64,000 nt of DNA from Halosimplex pelagicum (GTDB lineage Archaea; Halobacteriota; Halobacteria; Halobacteriales; Haloarculaceae): positions 4,464,001 through 4,528,000 of the forward strand of contig NZ_CP058909.1 in assembly GCF_013415905.1 (NCBI RefSeq), given 5' to 3'. Below the pieces are notes generated by a model. That model was not told the DNA's origin and searched no databases. It saw only the letters and a list, made by a program, of their open reading frames with translations. Positions 44,449 to 53,064 of this stretch are shown in pieces. The position numbers and the translations under genes were made by a program. How positions within the stretch are numbered: position 1 is the first letter of the stretch; each line of letters opens with the position of its first letter.

Positions 44449-45066
44449 TCAATCGCGCAACGGCGGTGAGTCGAACACCGCCCCGCAGTCGTCGCAGGCC
44501 GCGACGAGCGCGTCGCCGTCGAGCGTCGTCGTCATCGCGTCGCTCCCGCAGTCGGGACAGGGTGCGGGGACGCGCTCGGCGTCGCAGTCCGGGCAGCGGA
44601 ACGTGAGCCCGTCGCCCGCGGCGTCGAGGGCGAAGTCGGCCTCGCCGCAGTCGGGGCAGCGGACGGGCACGCGAACGTCCGCGGTCTCGCGGGGCGCGCC
44701 GATGGCGAGGGCCACCAGGTCGTCGCTCCCGCGGTTGTCCCCCGACTGGTACTCGCCGGGCGCGAACCGGACCGCCTCGCCCGCCGCGACGGTGACCTCG
44801 CGGCCGGTCCGTGGGTCGTCGCCCGCCGCGTCGGGCTCGCGACCGGGCAGCGTCTCGAAGGTCGCGGTGCCGTCGATGACGAGGAAGATCTCCTCCTGGT
44901 CGGCGTGGGCGTGGAGCCCGCTGGGGAGCCCCTCGCCGGGCGGGACGCGGTAGCGGTTGATCGCGACGCCGTCCGTTTCGAGCGGGCCGGAGAGCCCGCG
45001 GCGGTCGATAGCGGCCGTCGGTCCGTCGGTCGACTCGTCGGCGTCGTCGAACGCGACGCGTTCCAT
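44449..45066 (-). CDS. Cupin with C-terminal zinc ribbons
   Basis: A 205-residue protein. Residues 25-125 form a cupin: HAHADQEEIFLVIDGTATF carries the metal ligands (His-x-His-x(4)-Glu) of motif 1 and the second motif is AVRFAPGEYQSGDNRG, in which the usual histidine is not obvious. From residue 133 on come CPDCGE, CPDC, CPDCGS and CDDCG pairs forming probably two zinc ribbons. A cupin joined to zinc ribbons is uncommon and suggests a protein- or nucleic-acid-contacting role rather than a plain metabolic enzyme. The ligand is unknown. Confidence 0.8.
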   Translation of the reverse strand: MERVAFDDADESTDGPTAAIDRRGLSGPLETDGVAINRYRVPPGEGLPSGLHAHADQEEIFLVIDGTATFETLPGREPDAAGDDPRTGREVTVAAGEAVRFAPGEYQSGDNRGSDDLVALAIGAPRETADVRVPVRCPDCGEADFALDAAGDGLTFRCPDCDAERVPAPCPDCGSDAMTTTLDGDALVAACDDCGAVFDSPPLRD

Positions 45067-45132
45067 ATCGGCCGGTCACGGCCGAGCGAGAAATCTCTGT
45101 GGGCGGCCGACTCGGGGGACGGGCGGCCCGTC

Positions 45133-45732
45133 CTACACCCCGAGCCACTCGTCGTCGCGGATCTCGTAGCCGCTCGACCGGCAGAACTTCGCCGCGCGGC
45201 GGCGCACGTCGCGCGACCCCGGCAGTTTCTCCTTCTCGCGGATACGCTCGACGACCCAGTCGGCGACGACCGGGATCCCCTCGTCGTCGTCGACGGCGTC
45301 GATGGCCTGGAGCTCCCGGAACGTCCGCTCGTACCCCTCGCGCTGTGAACTCCCGAACTCGACGCCCCCGAGTTCGTCGGCCGCCTCGACGATGCGCCGC
45401 ATCGCGGCGGCGATAGTGGGCCGCTGGACTCGCGCGCGGACCGCCTCGGGCGAGTCGTACTCCTCGCGTTCCGAGCGCGGGAGCAGCTCCGCCAGGTCGC
45501 GGGTCCCCTCCGCGGACTCGACCTCGTGGTAGCCGACCGCCTCGACGAGTTCCAGCCCCGTCGCCGGGAACGTCACCGCGTCGAGTTCCGCGTCGAGGGC
45601 GTCGAGTTCCGCCTCCTCGACCGGCGGTTCGGTCTCGTCGCCGCGTTCGAGCTCCTCCAGCATCGCCCGCATCCGCTGTCTGTTCTCCTCGTCCTGAGCC
45701 TGTTTGTCTCTCCCCGCTCTGTCGTCTGGCAT
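45133..45732 (-). CDS. DUF5789-like haloarchaeal protein
   Basis: A 199-residue soluble acidic protein from ATG 45732 (MPDDRAGRDKQAQDEENRQR). The central DAVTFPATGLELVEAVGYHE and EGTRDLAELLP segments resemble the DUF5789 family common in haloarchaea. The C-terminal block (RRRAAKFCRSSGYEIRDDEW) is rich in basic residues and may contact nucleic acid. The longer reading frame upstream of 45732 is without coding character. Function unknown. Confidence 0.65.
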   Translation of the reverse strand: MPDDRAGRDKQAQDEENRQRMRAMLEELERGDETEPPVEEAELDALDAELDAVTFPATGLELVEAVGYHEVESAEGTRDLAELLPRSEREEYDSPEAVRARVQRPTIAAAMRRIVEAADELGGVEFGSSQREGYERTFRELQAIDAVDDDEGIPVVADWVVERIREKEKLPGSRDVRRRAAKFCRSSGYEIRDDEWLGV

Positions 45733-45787
45733 CCCGCGGACTTGGCGTCCGGGGCGGATAACCCTGTGGTCGAACGGTCCGGCTCGC

Positions 45788-46087
45788 TTATTCCGTCTCG
45801 TCCGACCGAAGCCGGCCCCGCCGGTCCGCGGACTCGTCGCGCTCCCGCTCCAGCGGCTCCGAACAGTACCGACAGGCCGTCCGCTCTTCGCCGTTGCGCG
45901 CGCCACACGCGGGGCAGTTCGTCATCGACTCCGGGTCCGTGTCGCTCGATCCACCCAGCCCGAACGCCGAGAGCCCGTAGTGCGCGCGGTGGCCGACCTT
46001 GAGGTAGACCACCCAGCCCACCAGCCCGAGCGCACCCAGATACACCACCAGTATCCCGAGGCCCGTGGGCGAATCCAGCAGGGTCAT
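45788..46087 (-). CDS. Small membrane protein with C-terminal zinc ribbon
   Basis: A 99-residue protein (MTLLDSPTGLGILVVYLGAL): one transmembrane helix at about residues 9-29, then a zinc ribbon NCPACGARNGEERTACRYCS (residues 57-76, CxxC...CxxC) and a charged tail. Such membrane-tethered zinc-ribbon proteins (DUF7577-like) are frequent in haloarchaea; function unknown. It diverges from the Rieske gene at 46202 with about 115 bp between starts. Confidence 0.75.
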   Translation of the reverse strand: MTLLDSPTGLGILVVYLGALGLVGWVVYLKVGHRAHYGLSAFGLGGSSDTDPESMTNCPACGARNGEERTACRYCSEPLERERDESADRRGRLRSDETE

Positions 46088-46201
46088 ACGCGGCGTTGGT
46101 GTCGGTCGGAAATCACGTTTTCCCCGCTCGGGACGTGCCGGTTGCGTTTCAAAAACGACCTTCAGCGAATCCCTATACGGACGGCGCCCGATCCGTGCGG
46201 T

Positions 46202-47521
46202 ATGGCAACGGAATCCACGGACGGGCCGGAAGGGTACGAGGCGGCCACCGACCTGGAATCCCTGCAAGAGGAGGGACGCGCGGTGACGACCGTCGGCGGC
46301 CACAGCGTCGCCCTGTTCCACCACGAGGGCGAGGTGTACGGGGTCGACAACCGCTGTCCGCACATGGGGTTCCCGCTCTCGAAGGGGACCGTCGAGGACG
46401 GCCTGCTCACCTGTCACTGGCACCACGCGCGGTTCGAGCTGTCCTGCGGGGACACGTTCGACATCTGGGCCGACGACGTGCGGACGTTCCCGACGGCGGT
46501 CCGCGACGGGACGGTGTACGTCGACCCGGACCCGGAGACGGACGTGGCGCCCGAGGTCCACTGGCGCAACCGGCTGGTCGACGGCATGGCGGAAAACCTC
46601 TCGCTCGTGCTCGCCAAGAGCGCGATCCACCTCGACGGCCTCGGCGAGGGGTTCGCCACACCGCTGGAGACGGCGGTCGACTTCGGGACGAAGTACCGCG
46701 CCGACGGCTGGGGGCGGGGGCTGACGACGCTGGGCGCGATGGCGAACCTCTACGACCAGGTGGATCACGACGAGAAACGGCGGGCGATGTTCGTCGGCGT
46801 CCGCGAGGTCGCGGACAACTGCGCCGGCGAACCCCCCAGGTTCGACCAGTACGCGCTGGACAACGAGGACCTCGGGAAGGATCGGCTCAAGTCGTGGTTC
46901 CGCGAGACCTGCGAGGTCCGCGATTCGGACGGCGCCGAGCGCTGCCTGCGGGCGGCGACCGCGACGCTGCCGCCCGAGGACCTGGTCGAGATCCTCGTCG
47001 CCGCCGCGACCGACCACCTCTACATGAACGGCAGTCACACGATAGATTTCGTCAACAAGGCCTTCGAGACGCTCGACCACGTCGGCTGGGAGCGGGCGCC
47101 GGACGTGCTGGCGTCGACCGTGGACACGATCACCGACGGTTCGCGCGCCGAGGAGACGAGCGCCTGGCGCCAGCCGGTCGACGTGGCCGAACTCTGTTTC
47201 GACGCCGACGACGACATCCCCGAGCTCTCGGCGGCGGGCGACGGGAAGGCCTGGGACCGGCCCGACGGCTTCGTCGACCGCCTGCTCGGCGACGACCCCC
47301 ACGACATCGACGAGGCGCTCCGGGACGCGATCCGGGAGGGTGCGACGACCGAGCAGCTGGCCCACGCGGTCGCCGTGGCGGCCCTCCGTCGGGTCGCCCA
47401 GTTCGCGACCAGCAACGAGTTCGGCGACTGGAACACGGTCCATCACACCGTCTCGTTCGCCAACGCGGTCGAACGGCTCGCGGGCCGCACCGACGCCGAC
47501 GACCTCTACCGGGCCTGCTGA
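46202..47521 (+). CDS. Rieske (2Fe-2S) protein, N-terminal part of a possibly split gene
   Basis: A 439-residue protein. The Rieske domain is residues 10-105, with cluster ligands in CPHMGFPL and CHWHHARF (Cys-x-His...Cys-x-x-His). The remainder is an alpha-helical domain of about 330 residues with WGRGLTTLGAMANLYDQVDHDEKRRAMF and HHTVSFANAVERLAG segments. Similar bacterial proteins run as one chain into a segment like GAM-x-VYLDRFLN; here that segment begins right after a TGA at 47519-47521 and in the same reading frame. So the gene is probably one 580-plus-residue protein interrupted by a stop. The redox partner and substrate are unknown. Confidence 0.85.
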   Translation: MATESTDGPEGYEAATDLESLQEEGRAVTTVGGHSVALFHHEGEVYGVDNRCPHMGFPLSKGTVEDGLLTCHWHHARFELSCGDTFDIWADDVRTFPTAVRDGTVYVDPDPETDVAPEVHWRNRLVDGMAENLSLVLAKSAIHLDGLGEGFATPLETAVDFGTKYRADGWGRGLTTLGAMANLYDQVDHDEKRRAMFVGVREVADNCAGEPPRFDQYALDNEDLGKDRLKSWFRETCEVRDSDGAERCLRAATATLPPEDLVEILVAAATDHLYMNGSHTIDFVNKAFETLDHVGWERAPDVLASTVDTITDGSRAEETSAWRQPVDVAELCFDADDDIPELSAAGDGKAWDRPDGFVDRLLGDDPHDIDEALRDAIREGATTEQLAHAVAVAALRRVAQFATSNEFGDWNTVHHTVSFANAVERLAGRTDADDLYRAC

Positions 47522-47530
47522 CAGGGCGCC

Positions 47531-47965
47531 ATGTCCGTCTATCTCGACCGATTCCTCAACCGGCCGGCGGCGCCGCTGCCGGAGGTCGGCGCCGGCGAGG
47601 ACGACGACCCCGCGGAACTGCGCGAGCGCCTGCTGGAGACGTTCGACGAGCAGGGCCGCGTCGACGAGGCCGGGCGGATCGTCGGCCGGTACTTCGACGC
47701 CGGCGGCGACCCCGACGCCCTGAAGCGGACGATGGCCGAGGGACTCCTGCGGGAGGACGCCGGTTTCCACACCCTCCAGAACGTCGAGGGCGGGTTCGCG
47801 CAGTTCGAGGCCGCCGAGCGCGACCGCGAGCGCCGGCTGGCTCTGGTCGCGCCCGCCAGGTACATGGCCGCGCACTTCCCGACCCGCCGCGAGGCCGAGC
47901 AGACGTTCACCATCGCCGAGCGGCTGTATCGCGGCGAGGCGATCCACGAGGGCGGGGACGACTGA
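47531..47965 (+). CDS. C-terminal part of the Rieske protein or its small partner
   Basis: A 144-residue acidic helical protein (MSVYLDRFLNRPAAPLPEVG). It continues the reading frame of the Rieske gene after its TGA plus three codons (QGA), and the join YRAC-stop-QGAMSVYLDRFLN leaves exactly one residue for the stop. If the TGA is real, this is a separately started chain with ATG 47531, 9 bp downstream, and both halves must associate. If not, it is the tail of one protein. Confidence 0.7.
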   Translation: MSVYLDRFLNRPAAPLPEVGAGEDDDPAELRERLLETFDEQGRVDEAGRIVGRYFDAGGDPDALKRTMAEGLLREDAGFHTLQNVEGGFAQFEAAERDRERRLALVAPARYMAAHFPTRREAEQTFTIAERLYRGEAIHEGGDD

Positions 47966-48139
47966 CGGGGTGACCGGGTCGCCCGCTGGTGCCAGCGGCC
48001 ACTCCGGACCTTGAGAGCGCCTGCGATAGCCTGATTCGGCTCACAGTCGCAGCTGTGTGCGTGCGTTCACACGTCATCGAGTCGGCGTGGCGACCCCCGG
48101 TCGGCGAGCGACCGGGCGGTCGGTGACCGGGCGGCACGG

Positions 48140-48748
48140 ATGAGTTTCCTCACGATACTGCCGCTGGCGGTCGTGATGGTCGCCGGGCCGCAGCTGCTCA
48201 GCGCGGTCTTCCTCGCGACGAGTCGCGAGTGGCGGCGCAACTCCGCGTTGTTCGTCGCCGGTGCGGCCCTGTCGATCTCGGCGGTGGTCGCGCTGACGTA
48301 CGTCCTCGGCGGCGTGTCGACGGGCGGGGGCGGCGAGTCGAACGGCGTCCTCTCGACGGTTGTCCTCGTGCTGATCGTCGCTGCGATGATATCCACGTTC
48401 CTCGGCCGCGAGGACTCCGAACCGCCGAAGTGGATGGGGAAGTTGGAGGCCGCCACGCCGCGCTTCTCGTTCCGTCTCGGATTCCTCCTGCTCGGCGTGT
48501 TCCCGACCGATATCGTCACCTCCGTGGCGGTGGGGTCGTACCTCGCCGCCAACGACCTCCCGCTGGTCGACGCCGCGCCGTTCGTCGCGCTCACGCTCCT
48601 TTTGCTCGCGCTGCCGTCGCTCGCCGTACTCACGCTGGGGGCCCGGGCGGAGACGCTGCTCCCGCGGGTGCGCGACTGGATGAACGACAACGCCTGGATC
48701 GTCAACGAGGTCGTCCTCGCCTTCTTCCTTGTGCTGACGCTCACCTGA
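48140..48748 (+). CDS. GAP-family (LysE-like) membrane protein
   Basis: A 202-residue protein with six transmembrane helices (ILPLAVVMVAGPQLLSAVFLA, ALFVAGAALSISAVVALTYVL, STVVLVLIVAAMISTFLG, FRLGFLLLGVFPTDIVTSVAV, FVALTLLLLALPSLAVLTLG, VNEVVLAFFLVLTLT). The pattern resembles the GAP (Sap, sulfolipid addressing protein) family, relatives of LysE-type exporters. Transported compound unknown. It is followed by an intergenic stretch and the penicillin acylase gene. Confidence 0.7.
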   Translation: MSFLTILPLAVVMVAGPQLLSAVFLATSREWRRNSALFVAGAALSISAVVALTYVLGGVSTGGGGESNGVLSTVVLVLIVAAMISTFLGREDSEPPKWMGKLEAATPRFSFRLGFLLLGVFPTDIVTSVAVGSYLAANDLPLVDAAPFVALTLLLLALPSLAVLTLGARAETLLPRVRDWMNDNAWIVNEVVLAFFLVLTLT

Positions 48749-48926
48749 CGGCGGCGCTCCACCTGACCGTGGCGAAACGGTCGGGGGCCATCGGTCGCGC
48801 TCAGCCCCGTTCCGGCGGACGAATCGCGCGTCGTCGGTGCGCGGACGCGTCGATCCGTATCTCGACTCCCGCCCGACTTCCGGCACGCGGACTCGGGCGG
48901 TGTCCGACGGTCGCGGGCCGGACCAG

Positions 48927-48933
48927 TCTTAAG
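48927..48933 (+). promoter_or_regulatory. TATA box of the penicillin acylase gene
   Basis: TCTTAAG lies about 28 bp before the ATG at 48959, the spacing of a leaderless promoter. Confidence 0.55.
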
Positions 48934-48958
48934 TTCGCGCAGGCCGCAGAAGCGAGGA

Positions 48959-51418
48959 ATGCCATCCAGACGGGCCGTGATCGCAGCTCTCCTCGGTGGC
49001 GGAGTCGGTGCCGCGACGCTGACCGACGCCCGGGGGTACCTCAACCGGTTCGCGCCGCTGTCGGGCGACGCCTGGGGCGCCGCGACGGCCGACACTCGCG
49101 AGCGGGTCGCGACCCCCTACGGCGAGGCGACGGTCCGATACGACGACGCGGGCGTCCCGACCGTCGCGGGCGACGACGAACTGGCGCTGTACTTCGCGGT
49201 GGGGTACGTCCACGCGGCCGACCGGCTGTTCGAGATGGACCTGATCCGGCGGCGGATGCGCGGGACGCTCTCGGCGGCCGTCGGCGAGCGCACCGTCGAC
49301 TCGGACCGCTTCCACGCCCAGATGGACTTCGCGGCCGCCGCCGAGGCGAGCTGGCGGGCCGTCGAAGACACCCCGACGGGCGAAGCGATGCGGGCCTACG
49401 CCGCCGGCGTCGAGGCCCAGCGGACGAGCGAACCGCTTCCGCTCGAATTCCGCCTGCTCGACTACGAGCCCGCCGCGTGGACGCCGGTCGACTCGATGCT
49501 CGTCGAGAAGCAGATCAGCTGGGGCCTCACGGGGAGCTTCCGATCGCTGCGCCGGTCGGTCGCGGCCGACGCGCTCGGGGAGCCGGCCGCGGCGACGCTG
49601 TATCCCGACCGTATGGACCACGACGTGCCGGTTCTGCGGGGGGAGACGGCCCCGGAGAGCGCGAGCGGCTCCGAACCGTCTTCGGGGGCGGCCGACGCGC
49701 GGGGTGAACCCGACCTCGCGTCGCTGTCGGCGTGGCTGGCCGACTTCGAATCCGGGCCCGGGATCGGGTCGAACAGCTGGCTCGTCTCGGGCGAACACAC
49801 CGCGAGCGGCGAGCCGCTACTCGCCAACGACCCGCATCTGAACCTGATGGCGCCGCCGGTGTGGTACCAGATGGGCCAGCGCCGGCCGGGCATGCGCGTC
49901 CGGGGCGTCACCTTCCCGGGCGTCCCGTTCGTCGTCATCGGCGAGAACGACGCGGGCGCCTGGGGGTTCACCAACGCCGGCGCGGACGTGCTCGACACCT
50001 ACACCTACGAGACCCGCGACGGGGAGTACCGCTACGGCGACGAGTGGCGAGAGTTCGACACCGAGGAGCGGACCATCGAGGTCGCCGGCGGCGACGACCG
50101 CACCGTCACGGTCCGCAAGAGCGTCCACGGTCCGGTCCTCGAACGCGAGGGACGACAGGTCGGCGTCGCCTGGACCGGACTCCAGGCCTCGCGGACGGCG
50201 GTCGCGGTCCACGAACTCGACCGCAGCGGCGGGCGCGAGGAGGCCCTCGCCGCGCTCTCGAAGTTCGACACGCCGACCCAGAACGCCGTCTACGCCGACC
50301 GCGACGGCAACACTGCCTACTGGGTGACTGGCCTGATCCCCGTCCGCGAGTCCGGCGATAGCGGCGGTGACGGGACCAGCGATGGAGGCGGCGAGGGGCC
50401 GGTCCGCGGCGACCGCGTCTTCGACGGCTCCGCCCGCGAGGGCGAGTGGCCCGGCTACGAACCCTACGGCGAGCCGGACTTCGAGACGGGGTGGATCCCC
50501 TTCGACGAGAAGCCGGGCGTCCGCGACCCCGACTACCTCGCCACGGCGAACCAGCGGATCGCCGACGACCCCGACCGCTACCTCGGGGAGGGCTACGCCG
50601 CGCCCTTCCGCGCCCGGCGGATCTACGACCTGCTCGACGAGCGGGCCGCGAGCGACGACCCGTTCGATTTCGCGCACATGCGCCGCGTCCAGCGCGACGT
50701 GGTCGACGAGCGCGCTCGGCTGTTCGTCCCGGCGATCCTCGATGCCCGCGACGCGATGGACGACGCCGCCCGAGCCGCCGCAGATCGGCTGGAGGGGTGG
50801 GACTATCGGATGAACCGCGACTCCCGCGCCGCGCTCGTCTTCGAACTGTTCGTCGGCCACTACCGCGAGCGGGTGTTCGAACCCGTCCTCGACGCCGCGG
50901 GCTTGGACGAGAGTCACTACCCCAACGACTGGGTACTGCTCACGCTCGGTCCCGAGAGCCGGTGGTTCACCGACCCGCCCGCCGAAGGAGTCGACTCGCG
51001 GTCGCGCCGCGACCTGATCGCGGCGGCGATGGCCGACGCGGCGGCCGAGATCGACGTCGAGGGCTACGAGACCTACGGCGACTACAACCGGACCGCCATC
51101 GACCACCCCTTCGACCTGGCGTTTCTGAACTACCCGCGACTCCCGACGGACGGCTCGCCCGCGACGGTCCGAAACTTCCGCAGGGAGTCGGCCGTCGGGA
51201 GCAGTTTCCGCCTGCTCTCGCGGTTCGACGGCGAGCCCTCGCTGGGGATGATCCCGGGCGGCAACGACGGCGAGTACTTCTCCGACCACTACAGCGATCT
51301 GCTGGAAGCGTGGGCCGACGGCGAGTACCGCCCGCTGGTGGCGACGACCGACGGCGACCCCGACATCCGGTTCGAGACCGGAGATGCCGACGCCGCGGGA
51401 GGTGCCGGCGATGAGTGA
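48959..51418 (+). CDS. Penicillin acylase family (Ntn) hydrolase
   Basis: An 819-residue Ntn-hydrolase precursor. An N-terminal SRRAVIAALLGGGVGAATLT stretch may be a Tat-type export signal (two arginines, hydrophobic run). The alpha chain spans to about residue 270, and the predicted self-processing site is GIG/SNSW, with Ser271 as nucleophile. The beta chain begins LVSGEHTASGEPLLANDPHL, matching the family, and contains the FTNAGADVLDTY segment. The enzyme would be matured by autoproteolysis and hydrolyse amide bonds, for example of acyl-homoserine lactones, penicillins or other N-acyl compounds. The downstream gene overlaps by 8 bp. Confidence 0.9.
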   Translation: MPSRRAVIAALLGGGVGAATLTDARGYLNRFAPLSGDAWGAATADTRERVATPYGEATVRYDDAGVPTVAGDDELALYFAVGYVHAADRLFEMDLIRRRMRGTLSAAVGERTVDSDRFHAQMDFAAAAEASWRAVEDTPTGEAMRAYAAGVEAQRTSEPLPLEFRLLDYEPAAWTPVDSMLVEKQISWGLTGSFRSLRRSVAADALGEPAAATLYPDRMDHDVPVLRGETAPESASGSEPSSGAADARGEPDLASLSAWLADFESGPGIGSNSWLVSGEHTASGEPLLANDPHLNLMAPPVWYQMGQRRPGMRVRGVTFPGVPFVVIGENDAGAWGFTNAGADVLDTYTYETRDGEYRYGDEWREFDTEERTIEVAGGDDRTVTVRKSVHGPVLEREGRQVGVAWTGLQASRTAVAVHELDRSGGREEALAALSKFDTPTQNAVYADRDGNTAYWVTGLIPVRESGDSGGDGTSDGGGEGPVRGDRVFDGSAREGEWPGYEPYGEPDFETGWIPFDEKPGVRDPDYLATANQRIADDPDRYLGEGYAAPFRARRIYDLLDERAASDDPFDFAHMRRVQRDVVDERARLFVPAILDARDAMDDAARAAADRLEGWDYRMNRDSRAALVFELFVGHYRERVFEPVLDAAGLDESHYPNDWVLLTLGPESRWFTDPPAEGVDSRSRRDLIAAAMADAAAEIDVEGYETYGDYNRTAIDHPFDLAFLNYPRLPTDGSPATVRNFRRESAVGSSFRLLSRFDGEPSLGMIPGGNDGEYFSDHYSDLLEAWADGEYRPLVATTDGDPDIRFETGDADAAGGAGDE

Positions 51419-51827
51419 GTCGCTGGAGGACGCGTTCGGGACCGAGCCCGACGATTCCTCGGCCGGGGTCCGCGCCCGGCTGTACGACGCGCAGACGAGC
51501 CCGCGCGAGCGGTGGGTCCTGACCGTCGCGGCGACCGCGCTCGGGCTCGCGCTCGCGACCGTCCACTGGGGCGGCCTCCTCGCGGGCGGCGCCCTGGTCG
51601 GCTTCTGCTGGCCGACCCTCCGCCGGGCGCTCGTCGCCGGCCTGGCGTTCGGTGTCGTCGTCCTGCTCGCGATGGCGGGTCAGTTCGCGCTGGCCGGGAG
51701 TCTCGACGAGTACCTCGCGATGGGGCAACTGCTGGCGGTCAGCGTCGCCGTGCCGCTCGTCGCGGGCCCGCTCGGCGCCGCGGCTCGCGGGCTCGTTCCG
51801 GACGCGCCGCGCTCGGGCGAGCGGTGA
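51411..51827 (+). CDS. Small membrane protein coupled to the penicillin acylase gene
   Basis: A 138-residue protein with an acidic N-terminus (MSESLEDAFGTEPDDSSAG) and three to four hydrophobic segments (WVLTVAATALGLALATVHWGG, LVGFCWPTLRRALVAGLAFG, VVVLLAMAGQFALAG, LLAVSVAVPLVAGPLGAAARG). Its ATG overlaps the acylase stop by 8 bp, so they are translated together. No family recognised; it may anchor or help export the acylase, which is inference. Confidence 0.65.
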   Translation: MSESLEDAFGTEPDDSSAGVRARLYDAQTSPRERWVLTVAATALGLALATVHWGGLLAGGALVGFCWPTLRRALVAGLAFGVVVLLAMAGQFALAGSLDEYLAMGQLLAVSVAVPLVAGPLGAAARGLVPDAPRSGER

Positions 51828-51866
51828 CCCTCGTAGCGTCAGTCGTTCAATTCGGCTTCCTTCCTG

Positions 51867-51950
51867 GCGACCATCTTTTTCACGCGGGGGTTTCCTCGGT
51901 CGCTTCGCTCCCTGCGGGAACCCCCGAGTCAAAAACATGGGTGAAAAAGC
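51867..51950. terminator. Palindromic intergenic element, copy 3 (terminator-like)
   Basis: This is copy 2 in inverse orientation and in short form. GCGACCATCTTTTT (51867-51880) matches the right end of copy 2. Arms centred on GCGGGGGTTTCC (51884-51895) and GGAACCCCCG (51917-51926) form a stem, and the CACCCATG word flanked by T5 runs is seen on the minus strand at 51931-51948. It lies between convergent genes (51827 and 51980) and would end both transcripts. Confidence 0.65.
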
Positions 51951-51979
51951 GCTCGCTCCCGCCGGTCGCTCGCGACCGC

Positions 51980-52267
51980 TCACTCGTCCAGATCGTCGAT
52001 CAGCGCTTCGAGCGTCCCGATGTGTTCTTCGAACTTCTCGCGGCCGCGGTCGGTGAGTTCGTAGGTGGTCTGGGGCTTGCGGTCGACGAACTGCTTCTCG
52101 ACGGCGACGCAGTCGGCGTCCTCCATCTTCCCGATGTGGCTGGCGAGGTTGCCCTCGGTCACGTCCAGGGCCTCCTTCAGGTCGGGGAAACTCGTCTCGC
52201 CGTGCCGGTAGAGGTAGGCGAAGATCTGGAGTCGCGTCGGCTGGTGGACGAGTTTGTCGAAGTCCAT
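51980..52267 (-). CDS. Winged-helix HTH transcriptional regulator
   Basis: A 95-residue protein with the wHTH fold of the ArsR/PadR-like (HTH_27) group: MDFDKLVHQPTRLQIFAYLY is helix 1, FPDLKEALDVTEGNLASHI is the helix-turn-helix with recognition helix, and KQFVDRKPQTTYELTDRG is the wing. A C-terminal helix (FEEHIGTLEALIDDLD) likely dimerises it. It follows a membrane protein gene by 3 bp and precedes an ABC-2 exporter locus in the same direction; typical members of this pair act as repressors of the neighbouring exporter. The best candidate site is the palindrome at 55027-55060. Confidence 0.87.
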   Translation of the reverse strand: MDFDKLVHQPTRLQIFAYLYRHGETSFPDLKEALDVTEGNLASHIGKMEDADCVAVEKQFVDRKPQTTYELTDRGREKFEEHIGTLEALIDDLDE

Positions 52268-52270
52268 GGG

Positions 52271-52909
52271 TCAGGCCCGCGTCAGATACACGTAGGCGGC
52301 TATCGCGTACACGATGAAGAGGATGCCGAAGACGCCGACGCCGACGTACCGCAGCATCTCGACGTGCGGGAGCGCCGACGCGAACAACAGGACCCACGCG
52401 CCGCCGGCGTAGAACACCAGTCGGTCGCGCCGGCGGACCCGGTAGGCCGCCAGCACGGCCCCCGTCACCAGCAGGCCCAGCCCGATGGTCGCGATGACCA
52501 GTCCGAAGTACAGCAGCGCGCGGTCGAGGCCGGGGATCTGGCCGGCCGCGTCGCCGGTGACGCCGGTCGCGGCGACGACGAAGGCCCCGAGCGACCCGTA
52601 GAGGACCCGCCAGCTCGGCGCCCCCTCGGGGGCCTCGCTGCTCGGGAGCCGCGCGGAGACCAGCCACAGCGTCGCGACCGCGACGACGCTGAACACGCCC
52701 CAGACCGCGACGTAGGCGGCCGCGCCGAGCGTCTCGTAGAGGAAGAAGGTCGCCTGGACGAGCAGCGCCGCGACGCCGATGATCAGCCCGGCCACCAGCC
52801 ACAGGCGGGCGCGACCGGGGTACTGCTCGGCCAGCCCCATCGCCCCCTTGATGTCCGACAGCTGGCGCTGCAGCTCCTCGGGGTCGACGCTCTCGGAGGC
52901 GTCGCTCAC
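52271..52909 (-). CDS. Polytopic membrane protein linked to the HTH regulator
   Basis: A 212-residue protein with a GTG start (52909) giving MSDASESVDPEELQRQLSDI. The first 35 residues are soluble and the rest holds six hydrophobic segments (LWLVAGLIIGVAALLVQATF, AYVAVWGVFSVVAVATLWLV, VLYGSLGAFVVAATGVTG, LLYFGLVIATIGLGLLVTGAVL, FYAGGAWVLLFASALPH, YVGVGVFGILFIVYAIAAYVY). It is cotranscribed with the HTH gene (3 bp apart). Pairs of a small HTH protein and a membrane protein of this kind are common in haloarchaea and may form a membrane-controlled switch. A GTG at 52918 is the alternative start. Confidence 0.75.
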   Translation of the reverse strand: MSDASESVDPEELQRQLSDIKGAMGLAEQYPGRARLWLVAGLIIGVAALLVQATFFLYETLGAAAYVAVWGVFSVVAVATLWLVSARLPSSEAPEGAPSWRVLYGSLGAFVVAATGVTGDAAGQIPGLDRALLYFGLVIATIGLGLLVTGAVLAAYRVRRRDRLVFYAGGAWVLLFASALPHVEMLRYVGVGVFGILFIVYAIAAYVYLTRA

Positions 52910-53064
52910 GGCGACCACCTCGCCGCGGGGGGCTGTGCGTCCGTCGGCCGAGCGCCGGTGTCGTTGGGTCGGGTCATGCGTGGGGCGGTCGTTGCCGCCG
53001 TGTTGTCGGAGGGCCGGTAAGTCGATTCCGGAAGCGTCGGCGGGGACCACCGCCGAGCGGGGAG

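Noticed and set aside
47519..47521. Selenocysteine at the TGA in the Rieske gene.
   Set aside because: I see no SECIS-like element, haloarchaea are not known to make selenoproteins, and the expected residue in relatives is not cysteine.
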